64,000 bases of DNA from NCBI GenBank assembly GCA_951799405.1, contig OX637353.1:11160001-11224000 (forward strand), written 5' to 3'. A program made the position numbers and the translations under genes. The stretch comes from Agapetus fuscipes (taxonomy: Eukaryota > Arthropoda > Insecta > Trichoptera > Glossosomatidae). Positions 45,378 to 56,000 of the stretch are shown here, piece by piece. The notes below the pieces were generated by a model that saw nothing but the letters and a program-made list of their open reading frames with translations, searched no databases and was not told the DNA's origin. Positions within the stretch are counted from its first letter, which is position 1. The number at the start of each line of letters is the position of its first letter.

Positions 45378-47011
45378 TTACATAGGGGGAGGTGGTGGAA
45401 CAGGCATTAGAGGAGGTGGCGGGGGGACAGGGTTGAACATGGGAGGTCTAGGGGGCGGGGGCATGGGGGGGCGCATGCCCGGGGGCGGCATCATCCTCAT
45501 CACTTCCATCTTGAACGCAAACTGCAAGAAAAACTGCTTGGTGTCCTTGTTCCAGTGAGTCCAAAACTTTGTGTCGTGCTTCTCCACTTCTCTGCTGGGA
45601 ACTTTAAAGGCAATGGTCTCGTAGGGCTCCGCGGCAAACAGGAGGTACTGCCATTTGCGATCGGGCGGTTCCACTTTTTGTTCGTAGGCGGACATGAAGC
45701 GATGTCGAGGGGCGATACCATCAGATATTTCTACAATGAAAGGAAAATAATGGTGTTGGAACAATATTGTAAGCCACTTATGTATTAAGCACAAGGTATG
45801 CAGTGATTTGTGACAGTCGTTGTTATTAGAAATCAGTTCATTCTCAGTCGTTATGCAGAGAGGGTATCTCCTGAAGATGTTAGCTACATCGCTAACGAAA
45901 CGTCTAGACTAATGTAAGTTCTCTTATAACGGTTTGTCTAATATCCGAGTGAAAAATTTAACTGCGTAGTTATTATAATTGTATACACTTTTATATTATC
46001 CAGCCTAAAGTTTTGCGTACTAATCCTGTACCTTGATATTTTGTACTTTCAATATCTAGACCGGCAGTCTCAACCAAACTGACTAGCTCTAAGTTTTCCA
46101 GTATTATCAACAAATAATTTTATTTAATTAATTAATTTAAGGTATTATCTCTGGCATGTTGAGAATCACACATCAATATTGACCCAAACTTATTAAATTC
46201 CCTTCGATAGGATTTTACTTGGCAGCTATTATAATTAATGCAATTAAGCTGCACATGTAGTGAAACTTCCTACCACATAGTTCCTGAAGGGTTTGCTAAT
46301 CTACTTATTTTCACAGATAACAGGGCCAGCTTTATGCAAACCTCTTTACTTAAACTGGAAGCCGATACATTGATTCTAGGTGTGAAATAAACACCAAAAC
46401 GGCTGTTGTAGATCGTGCCCTAGCTCACTGGTATGAAACACAAGCATTCTACTTCCTCGAGTTATTGACCAGACTTTATTTGAAGTTATAGTAGAACTAT
46501 TAGTTATACCTGGGTAATCCACTTGAAACAGCAAGCTCTGCTGCCCGTTCTCTGGATCTCGCTGCTTGGTCACCCTGTAACCTGGTCTTCCAATCTTGAC
46601 GAATTTCTTCGGCTCGACTCGAGGTTTTTCCGGAGCAAGTTGCTGTGGGGCCTCCTTTGCCTCCATGGCAACCCTGCGGGCCAAGTTGGCCTGATGCTTC
46701 TTCCCCTGAGTGTGCGCAAGGTAACTGCCCTCATTGTTGTGAAGCGTAAGACAGAGTTTACATTCATACGACCCTAAAATTTGAGGTTATAAATAATGAA
46801 AAAATAAACTCCAAACAAATAATCTGTAAGCATTTTTTAGAGGAACTGTGAGCTTACCGAGATGATTTTTCATAAAATAGGGGTCCTTGTTTAGATCGAT
46901 AGTTTCCAACGCCAATAATCGAAGCCTTTCTCTGCGATCCCTGTTGCTTTCGGACCAAGAGGCGACGCCGCCTCCGCCGGTTTTACCGCCAGGGCGGTTT
47001 TGAAAGTCCAT
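45378..47011 (-). CDS. SF3A2: Splicing factor 3A subunit 2, three exons
   Basis: Exons 47011-46858, 46773-46510 and 45730-45378 make 771 bases and 256 residues. This is close to the short insect form; the vertebrate protein is longer because of proline-rich repeats. The N-terminus MDFQNRPGGKTGGGGVASWS is near invariant in the family. A U1-type C2H2 zinc finger (YECKLCLTLHNNEGSYLAHT...KKHQ) crosses the first intron. The FKVPSREVEK, FWTHWNKDTKQFFLQFAFK segment is followed by a Pro/Met-rich tail. It is part of the U2 snRNP SF3a complex and helps bind the branch-site region before spliceosome assembly. Intron 2 contains a degenerate SINE II (46246-46470). The gene converges on RpL27A. Confidence 0.97.
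45837..45985 (+). repeat. Hairpin-repeat element in SF3A2 intron 2
   Basis: Related to 38640-38775. It contains CTGAAGA-T-GTTAGC, loop, GCTAAC-GAAACGTC at 45871-45904 with a perfect 6-bp stem, then the TCTAATATCCGAG tail. Confidence 0.7.
46246..46470 (-). mobile_element. SINE family II, degenerate
   Basis: Reverse-oriented, from AAGCTGCACATGTAGTG to CTCGAGTTATTGACC. It lies in SF3A2 intron 2. Confidence 0.65.
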
Positions 47012-48234
47012 GTTGGTCTAGATAACAGATAAATGGAATTTTAATTAAATGCTTTAGAAGTGATTATAACAAAATATCAATATTTTTATACCTTTCGATA
47101 ATCGTCCCAGAAATGCTCACAGAGTTACGTCAAATTTGTTTGCTGTGAAGAAAACAGCCTTCAAACTCCAAAGATAGCCCCTATGCTGTAAACAAAAACA
47201 AATCCCTACATGTAGGGAAAATAAAACGTACATTCCCTGAGGCTCTCTGAAAAAAAAGTACCTACATTATATTTTACATTAGCATAGCCAGAAAATGATA
47301 CATGAGAACCTATACTCTGTGTACATGAGGTCAAAATGTACAAATAGGCAAAATTAGATTTTTTTTGCCAAAAGGTTTCAAAATTATCATTATTTTTTAT
47401 TAATCATTTTAATATTTTTGTAATTAGGTAGTTTCAAGGTCATTTTTTTATTATCCATCGTATCATTACTTTTGTAATTACCTACAAAATATAAAAAAAA
47501 AACTATGCGCACAGCCCCTTTAAATCAACTGCCTCTTATTTTAAAATTTACCGGAATTTCGCAATTTCCATATAAACTCCTCAACTTTAGATTTTCTTCG
47601 GCAAGGTTTCATTTCATAGGTTTTATTTAAAGTCTAATTTTATCGTTATTCATCATATCAATATTATTTATGTAATTATACCTACAAAATATGAAACTAA
47701 AAAAAATGTATGGTCACTCAAATCAACTGCCTTTTACTAAATTATTATTTACAGAGCATAGCCAGAAATTAATGATACATGAGGTCAAAATGTACAAATA
47801 GGCAAAATTTGTACATTTCCCGCCTTTCATGAAATTACCGCTTCGCAGTTTGAGTTATTGCTGCGTTTCTGGTAAAATCATGAATGGCGGCAAATTTAAA
47901 TTTATGACAGTTTGAAAAAAGTACATCATTACTCTATGACTAGAACAGTTATGTGCAGTTATCATAGATAAGTATACTATAATACTTGGCAGTTATCTTC
48001 AAATCGTAGTATAGGATTTATGTATGCATTTAGCGCTTGCTCTGTAAGTTGAACATAAAATATTTTATTTTTACGGACCTTTTGAAATGAGGACTGCATA
48101 AGTACTTACCAATGTCTATAAACATGACAGGATAGAATAGCACAGTGGCAAAACGACATATTATGACAGAACATCACAATGACAGTAGGTACATCACATG
48201 TGATATTTTTTCATGTCTCAAGAGTCACGTGTTA
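47012..48234. other. SF3A2 upstream region with a diverged duplication
   Basis: A segment with CATAGCCAGAAA, GATACATGAG and GGTCAAAATGTACAAATAGG occurs near 47282-47352 and again near 47757-47815. CTACAAAATAT and AAATCAACTGCC landmarks lie between them, suggesting two diverged copies of a repeat about 475 bp apart. No gene is seen. Confidence 0.45.
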
Positions 48235-48373
48235 AGAGTCGCAACTTTTAATAATGATCATATCATACCTAGTACAATGAAGTATAAAAAACACAATTTT
48301 TATAAAAAAAAATAACCAGGACTTAGGCCCCAGATCAACTGCCTCGATCATAATAATTAAAAGTTGCGACTCT
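48235..48373. mobile_element. Short MITE with GAGTCGCAACTTTTAAT ends
   Basis: AGAGTCGCAACTTTTAAT and ATTAAAAGTTGCGACTCT are reverse-complementary ends about 139 bp apart. A related, inverted partial copy lies at about 48950-49085. Confidence 0.75.
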
Positions 48374-48430
48374 GGACACTTTTTGAAAAAAAAAATAGTC
48401 AATTTTTGTATAAAAATAATAATGCAACTA

Positions 48431-48676
48431 AGCTACACATATAGTGTAACTTCTTGCCTGCATTATCCCCGAAGGGGTCGCATGTGGCGATTCGGGACCT
48501 ATTTATTTTTACAGGTAAGGAGGCCGGCCTCACACCAAACACTTTCAGTTGAAGTGGGGGTTTCCCAGCTCCCGGGGGGGCTGGTTCTCATTTCTTGTGA
48601 AGGCTGAGTAAACCTTGAGATCGAACCCTTGCTCTCGGCATGGAATGCAAGCATTCTACCAATTGAGCTATTGACC
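48431..48676 (-). mobile_element. SINE family II
   Basis: Reverse-oriented from AGCTACACATATAGTGTAAC to TGAGCTATTGACC. The central part of the body is shortened near 48615. Confidence 0.85.
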
Positions 48677-48681
48677 TTTTT

Positions 48682-48910
48682 ACGAGCTTGATCATCGTCG
48701 CTACAAAGCGCCAATTCTCAAACAAGACCCAGTTGCTGTAAGGCTAGATGGACCTTTGGTGACCGGTCATTGGTAAAGGTTTATGAATTTTTCAACCCAG
48801 CGAAGAGCAAATTTGAAAATATAAATGGTATATTTTTTGTGCTCCGCCGAATCAAACCCACAACCTTCCCATTCAGAGTCTGAAGTGTTACCACTGAACT
48901 ATGGACTGGT
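48682..48910 (-). mobile_element. SINE family I
   Basis: Reverse-oriented. The tRNA-like head ends at ACCACTGAACTATGGACTGG and the body is complete. Confidence 0.87.
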
Positions 48911-49302
48911 ATGGAAACTGAAAATTTTTCAAAGTATCAAAAAAGGAGGCAGGGGATTTGGGGCCTTAGTCCTCCTTAATTTTTTATAAAAATTGTGTTA
49001 TATACTTCATTTTACTAGGTGTGATCAGTGATATGATCAGATTAAAATTTGAGACTCCAGACACTTTTTGAAAAAATAGCCATAGACCCATCGGTCGTTT
49101 CCCCAGGGTCCAGTTGTGGTCGTTATAGGGTCATATTTATTCTCGCATTTCACCAGTCTGCTGCTCATATGATAAACCAGCTGATATTTTGTTTTGTCTA
49201 AGCAGCGGCGTTCTGCGGAATTTGGCAGGGAGACTCACAATGGCATCCATTAATTATTGTGAATAGTGCAATTTTTTCATGTTCCTTTTGCACTCTCTAG
49301 CA

Positions 49303-49883
49303 CAGCGGTTGCCAAAGTGGTGGTCCGCGAGAAAATTTCGTTGGTCCGCAGAAAAATGTGGAATGTTTATTTTATGATGGTTTATTAATAAAGCTTTTAT
49401 AACTTGGTTACTATTAATAGTTTAATTTTATTAACTAGGTACATTTTATGTGTTCTTTGATCACAATTTTTTTTTATAAATATATTTAACACTTAAACAA
49501 TCCTATTAGAGGTCCGCGGGATTTAAATTATGAATTGTAAATATTGTTATTTATTGATTTAAAAAAAATGTAATTTGTCATGTATGTTCCTTGACTTATA
49601 GGTTGTTATGCGGCTGACCACCCATACTGTAAAAAATTGGTTCACTTTGCCAATGTCACCCCTGTTTCAGGGAAGGACGGCAAGAGTTGCAAGGCTTATG
49701 TTCATTTGAGATTGGGTTTTTATATTGTAGGTCCACATGCGGCATGTGTTAGCGCAAAATTATACATATCTGCTTGTGGGAATGCATTTAATATAAATCT
49801 TAAATGATATATATCTTTGCAGCTTAGATTAGATTAGATTAGAATTAATTGATCCCTGAGGTCAAAAAGTTTGGCGACCGCTG
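49303..49883. mobile_element. Non-autonomous hAT element
   Basis: Ends CAGCGGTTGCCAAAGTG and CAAAAAGTTTGGCGACCGCTG are inverted repeats. They are flanked by an exact 8-bp target duplication CTCTAGCA (49295-49302 and 49884-49891). There is no transposase. About half of it is a nested RTE tail. Confidence 0.93.
49530..49846 (+). mobile_element. RTE 3'-UTR and tail inside the hAT element
   Basis: Starts in the T-rich 3' UTR and ends in TTAGATTAGATTAGATTAG. Confidence 0.87.
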
Positions 49884-49998
49884 CTCTAGCAAACCAAGGA
49901 GCCAACAAAAGTAAAATAATCATTGTATACAACCAAAGGCCATGTCTCTCAAGGCCATTTATCTATGGAGGAAAATATCTGCTGGCTTTGCTTCCTGT

Positions 49999-50246
49999 TC
50001 CTTGACTTATAGGTTGGTATGCGGCTGACCACCCATGCTGTAAAAATGGTTCACTTTGCCAGTCACCCCTGTCTCAGGGAAGGACAGCAAGAGTTGCAGG
50101 GTGCATGTCCATTTGAGATTTGGTTTTTATGTTGTAGGTTCACATGAGGCATGTGCAAGCGCGAACTTGTACGTGTCTGGTTGTGAGAATGCATGTAATG
50201 TGAATCTCCAATGTAACATATCTTTGCAACTTAGATTAGATTAGAT
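49999..50246 (+). mobile_element. RTE 3'-tail copy
   Basis: Starts exactly at TTCCTTGACTTATAGG. The hairpin variant is CCCTGTCTCAGGG. Confidence 0.87.
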
Positions 50247-50406
50247 TTGCTTCATTTAATGCTTCACATACAAGCTACAGCAGTTTCAACTGCAGATAAA
50301 GCTTCAAAATAAGGATCCGAGTTCTTCTTCGTCCTGCGCAAGCCAATAGAATTCACAAGCTGTATACTCGGTTAATCGGGACTCCAGATAAAGCTGACTT
50401 GGGCTG

Positions 50407-50438
50407 ACTGTCACTGCAAGGGCCCTTGCAGTGACAGT
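50407..50438. repeat. 32-bp perfect palindrome
   Basis: ACTGTCACTGCAAGGG followed directly by its reverse complement. Confidence 0.9.
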
Positions 50439-51427
50439 AGTCACGAAACGGTGCTATAAAAATCATCATCATCATCATCATTCCTGTAACATTGAAAATT
50501 GAAACAATTATCATTTGTGAAGTATAAACTTTATTAAACATGAAAATTTTGAGATTCAACCTAAGAATTGAAAATAACAAAATAATATACATTAACATTT
50601 CTACAATGAAATATGCCACTTGTAAGTGTCACCTTTATAAAACAACATAATTACAAAACAAACTTAAAACATAAATACTTGTAGGGAAAACGAGAAGACA
50701 TTACTTTTCATCCGCGGCTCTCCACAGCCCTCACACTCTTTGTGCCCATTATACATTATTACCAATATCAACTACTCATTAATTGATGTCTTAAGAAGGC
50801 ACACCACTCGGAAACTCCACATCATCACAAGTGTTCATCACCTGAGACTTCTACTCTCCCACAACTGTCCCTGCCAATACACTTTCAACAGGGCAAATAG
50901 AAACTATGCCTCATGAATTCTTGTATTCAGTATAACATTGACTGGTAGATAGATATATAATAATATTCTGATATAGAGAAAGATAGACCTTGCACAAAAT
51001 CTAACTAAAGTTTTTCAAAAGAAATGTAATTTTTATGTATTAGTTTTATTTCTATTTTCAATTAAGTTTCCAGTATTTATCTGTCTAAATTTGAAGAAGA
51101 ACAATTCAATATCAATTTTATAATAAATCACAAAAAGTTAATAATGCCAGTTGGCAGGAACTCTAACACTAGTGATATTCTACAACTACATATATTTGGC
51201 AAGGTAGTCCACTCATCTTGGTAACCTTCAATGAAAATTAAGTTAAATACTTAATATAGTAATGATAAATACTCTCATATCACTTCCTCGGAATAGATAA
51301 ACCCGGGACACATGAGTGTGCTGGTGGGAACAGAGACCTTATCCGGGGAGAGGGCAGATCCTGCCTCACATTACACATCTAAATGATTATTTTGTGTCGC
51401 CGCTCCCTCAAACATCAAGTGTTACAA
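50439..51427. other. Intergenic, nothing recognised
   Basis: AT-rich, with a short CAT-repeat at 50464-50481. No exon or repeat family identified. Confidence 0.4.
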
Positions 51428-51600
51428 TCTATAATCTAAGTTGCAAACATGTATTGACATTTAGGGATTTTATTCGATGTGGGATTAGGGATTTTATTTT
51501 TATGTCACGTCCCCAGGCAGCAGACACGTGTAAGTTTGCGCTTACACTTGCTGCAAGTGCACTTATGAACTTTGAGGACTTTTGGTTTTTATGCGTAGGC
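51428..51600 (-). mobile_element. RTE tail, degenerate
   Basis: TAATCTAAGTTGCAAACATG and ACACGTGTAAGTTTGCGCTT landmarks remain. A short direct repeat (GGGATTTTATT) lies inside. Confidence 0.6.
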
Positions 51601-51755
51601 ACTAACCAAGAGCTTATTAAGGGCAAAGATGATCCTTGACAAAAGTTGCACAGCTGTAAATAGAATTATCCCCTGAAATGTTTTATGCATTTATAAGGTC
51701 ACCCAACAGCTTTTAAGCATGTAACTTTTGATATAAAAATGTATGATTTTTTGGT

Positions 51756-52250
51756 TTGGAATACCTTCCACCCCGTGCACCCTCATCCACGACAGATTCT
51801 GAAGAAGAGAACCAAGCCGATCCGACTTGCCCAACAGCAGTCCCCGAACCTCAGCCACACACGTCAAGGTTTACAACAGCAGCAGCGCCCCGGTCAGACA
51901 CGCCTCGACTAGCATTAGATGCAGCAACGAGCAAAAGGTGAACAATATAAAAACCGAAAAAAAAAAACATTGTGCCTGCGAAAACAAGCCCATGCACTTG
52001 TGCAAAAAAATGTCTCCTGAAAATAAACGGAGAACGTCAGTTGGGCATATTCACAAAGATCTACAAGTTGGCAAACTTCAACTTACAAAATGCGTTTCTA
52101 TTTTCGTTGGTTAAAGTATTAAATAAATCAAGAAGCTACACCGACAGACCAAACTCCGGAATACAACGAACTAACATATTCCACTTGCTGAATGACAATG
52201 ACATCGAAGTAATTGTATGCAAACAATTTTTCCTCAGAAGCATCTGATGG
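51756..52250 (+). pseudogene. Transposon-derived coding remnant (Cys-containing domain)
   Basis: An open, low-complexity segment (EYLPPRAPSSTTDSEEENQA and onward) is followed by a 91-codon frame at 51972-52247. That frame has a CTCAKKC motif, then LLKINGERQLGIFTKIYKLA, NLQNAFLFSLV and VIVCKQFFLRSI. This pattern recalls a Cys-rich segment seen in many arthropod transposon-encoded proteins. I cannot assign the superfamily. Confidence 0.45.
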
Positions 52251-52271
52251 TCGCGTAACTGGGGTGTTGAA

Positions 52272-52690
52272 ATGAAATATGATAGAAAATGTTCCACCTC
52301 TTGTCATTCATTACACCCTACACGCCAGCAACCCATCCCGGGCTACACAACATCTTGGCATCTATTATTTCCTAATATGAATAACCTCAATAACATGACT
52401 GGGACCCGATCATCCCGCAGGGCGATCGGCAACACTATGGGTGAAGAGCCGCCGTTGTCGGAATTCTGCCGCGTGTGAAAACCGATAATGGGGCGGGAAA
52501 GCGATCCAGTGAGACCAAAGCCTCCCCATACATTACCAAGTGAACACCCACTCAGCCAGATCATGTGCAAACCTATAACCATGAATGAAGCCCGGATCTG
52601 CCGTGTCAGGATCAGCACGGCACCCGGGCTGGACGGTATCACTGCCCACCAATGGGGAAAGCTCTGCAGCTTGCGGTTCTGAACCTGCTA
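52272..52690 (+). pseudogene. LINE reverse-transcriptase remnant
   Basis: Contains LSQIMCKPITMNEARICRVR and STAPGLDGITAHQWGKL, which match the conserved (A)APGPDGIT step at the start of non-LTR RT domains; the ...HQW ending recalls R2-group elements. One stop codon lies upstream. Truncated on both sides. Confidence 0.6.
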
Positions 52691-53089
52691 CTGCTGGTTG
52701 GGAGCGTCCCTCGAGGCCTTTCGAGCACAAGAGCTTTATTTCTCAAAAAGAAGGGACTTAACGACGCAAGCAACTAGAGACCGATTTCTATCGGCTCTGT
52801 GGTGCTCTGTCATTTTAACAAAATTATGGCAATGCGACTGCGTAATTCCATGTTTGAGAATACAAGCAGTCTTCCCTTCCCTATTTCCCCAGCAGAGGGA
52901 CATTCAACATGTTGAATACAGGCGTAGAAGAAAGGATATTCATGTAAAGACACCAAAATAAAGGATGTTGCTTCTAAAATTTTGAAATAAAATCGTAATG
53001 ATATCACAAGTCGGTGAATATTTGTACCTGTGCCCAAATTAGTTGAGGACATAATATGTTGTAAGTATGATGGTGTTGTTGATGTTGAA

Positions 53090-56000
53090 CTAGCGCACTT
53101 TGGCCTGGCGTGACAGCCACAGCGTGTACTTGATGGTGGCTGCGTGCAGCAGCTGGGACAGGTGCCTGGTGAGGGAGTGCGCCAGCGGAGACAGCTCCCG
53201 CAGCATGCGCTCCTGCAAAACACAACACACATCATACATTATATACAGCTGGGACAGGTGCCTGGTGAGGGAGGGCGCCAGCGGAGACAGCTCCCGCAGC
53301 ATGCGCTCCTGCAAAACACAACACACATCATACATTATATACAGCTGGGACAGGTGCCTGGTGAGGGAGTGCCCCAGCGGGGACAGCTCCCGCAGCATGC
53401 GCTCCTGCACAACACAACACACATCATACATTATATACAGCTGGGACAGGTGCCTGGTGAGGGAGTGCCCCAGCGGGGACAGCTCCCGCAGCATGCGCTC
53501 CTACACAACACAACACACATCGTACATTATATACAGCTGGGACAGGTGCCTGGTGAGGGAGTGCGCCAGCGGGGACAGCTCCCGCAGGATGCGCTCCTGC
53601 ACAACACAACACACATCATACATTATATACAGCTGGGACAGGTGCCTGGTGAGGGAGTGCGCCAGCGGGGACAGCTCCCGCAGCATGCGCTCCTGCACAA
53701 CACAACACACATCATACATTATATACAGCTGGGACAGGTGCCTGGTGAGGGAGTGCGCCAGCGGGGACAGCTCCCGCAGCATGCGCTCCTGCACAACACA
53801 ACACACATCATACATTATATACAGCTGGGACAGGTGCCTGGTAAGGGAGTGCGCCAGCGGGGACAGCTCCCGCAGCATGCGCTCCTGCACAACACAACAC
53901 ACATCATACATTATATACAGCTGGGACAGGTGCCTGGTAAGGGAGTGCGCCAGCGGGGACAGCTCCCCAAGAAGAATTACAAAACAAGCAAGAGATTTTT
54001 TCATCCCTACTTTTTTTTATGATGTGTTGGTGTGGAAGAAGTCTCACCTGGAAGGGCTTGAGCTTGGCTATGCGGAATCTCTGCAGCGCCTCGTGAGAGT
54101 GCGCCACCTTGTCAGGGTCGGGGGCTGAGGGCGCAGTGGCGCTGGCCGGGGGCAAGCAGCGCCAGAAGGTGCGCAGCAGCTCCCCCGCGCCCAGGTACAG
54201 CCGCCGCAGCTCCTGCTCCACCTCTGCGCCCACCAGCTCTGCAACACACACCACACCACCATGCACTTATTTACATCTCAATAGTGAAACAACAAGCCTT
54301 TACGTATCTGGCTCCTACCATGACCAGCAAAATAATATTCTAATATATCTCCAACGATAAAAAACATATCTCCTATCTGATTTCTAATCTCAAAAGACAG
54401 TGAAATAAAGTTTTTTTGTGTTAAATATGTCATGTGCCAAATTCTGTAGATCCAAACGGTTTTAAATGGATGAGATAAGTTTCCTTTTTTTTTTTATTTA
54501 AATTTCCTTGGCTTATTTATAGGTTGGTATGAGGCTTACCACCCATACTGTAAAAAATGGTTGACTTTGCCAATGTCCCCCCTGTTTCAGGGAAGGTCGG
54601 CGAGAGTTGCTAGGCTTATGTTAATTTGAGATTGGGTTTTTATGTTGTAACTCCACATGCGGCATTTGTAAGCGTGAACTTACATGTGTTTGATTGTGGA
54701 CATGAATTTGATATGAGCTTTGAATGTTAATATATCCTTGCAACTTCGATTATAGATTATAGACAGATGCCAGCGGCTCTAGCAGTCAAATTTGGAACCA
54801 ATCCGGCCAAATGACATAATTTTGTTCTCGTTTTTTTGTCAAATAATGGGTAACTCATTGCAGATGGATAGATGTAAGATGCATTAGTAGGACTGACGTG
54901 CTAGGGAGGTGTGGTGATGCCTCATGAGAGCACCGCCAGGACTGAGCTCCCCCAGGGCGCCCACAGCGGCGGGGGCGGAGGGCTGCAGGGGCCGGGGCCC
55001 CGCGCCCCCCGCAGCCCAGCCCAGCAGAAGGGAGCGCGCCCCCCGCGCCGCACTGCGCGCCCCGCTGCCCGAGGGGGAGGAGACACAGCCCTCCAGCACA
55101 GTCGGCCCGTGCAGATAGCGCTCAACCTGACAACACACCAACCATCATTAGCTTCCCTACACATTTCTCTTGAAGTATGGATATGAAGTTCTCTATTCAT
55201 AGAACGCAGCTGATGACTAAGTGCTACCAGCTGCTGGGATTAGTAATCAGAGTGTGCAAACAGCTCACTGAACCCAGAGTGATGGTGGACGTCTTTAGCT
55301 GCAGATTAAAGCTTTCACAGCAGGTAGTTGATTTAAAAATAACTTTTTTTCCGGGCTGTGTAGCCGTGGTCTGGTTGGTTTTATTCCGAACAGTTTCGCC
55401 CACAGGCTTCGATGGGCGTTATCAACGGTTAGCCAGGCGCTTCAATCTTCTCAGAGGTTCTGGTGTACTTGAACCGGCGCCAGCCTTTGAGTTAGTGTTG
55501 TTGTGTTATTTGTATTGACAGTAAGAAATCAGACCGCCATTGCTTCGGGATCTGCACAGACGCGATCGCAATTTCATTGGCCTGCAATGACGTCAGCGCG
55601 TCAATGAATTTCATTGGTCTACACTGGCGCAGGTGCGCTGTGTTCACTCTCATTCGTTGCGTATGCGCCTCAATCTTGGTATTTCCGAGATATAAGGTGA
55701 TTACCAAGGTCATTTTCATTTTTACAATTTAAGGTTGGGTGTATGAAAATTTGTGAACTGTCATAGGAGTTATCCTATGTGTCCCCAGTCTTTCAGGTCC
55801 CTAGCCTCACCTTGGAGAGCTCCAGCTGCTGAACTGCGCCCTGCTCCGGGTCTGCGTGCAAATCCTCAAAGTCAATTTTCTGCAGGATGCGCTGCTTCTT
55901 GGTGGGGGGAGGCAGGCTGCCCCCCTCCCCGCCACCACCCCCCTCGGCCGCCTTCTCTGCCTTCTCCACTTCAGTGTTGTCTCCGGCCTTTAGAACCTGT

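Noticed and set aside
53151..53966. Direct repeats at constant spacing, as in a CRISPR array
   Set aside because: Units are contiguous 96-bp near-identical copies without unique spacers, in a eukaryotic gene.
53100..54128. 342-codon and 292-codon plus-strand ORFs and several minus ORFs in other frames
   Set aside because: They are shadows of the 96-bp array, which stays open in several frames because its period is divisible by three. Only the minus-strand exon 9 frame has coding support.
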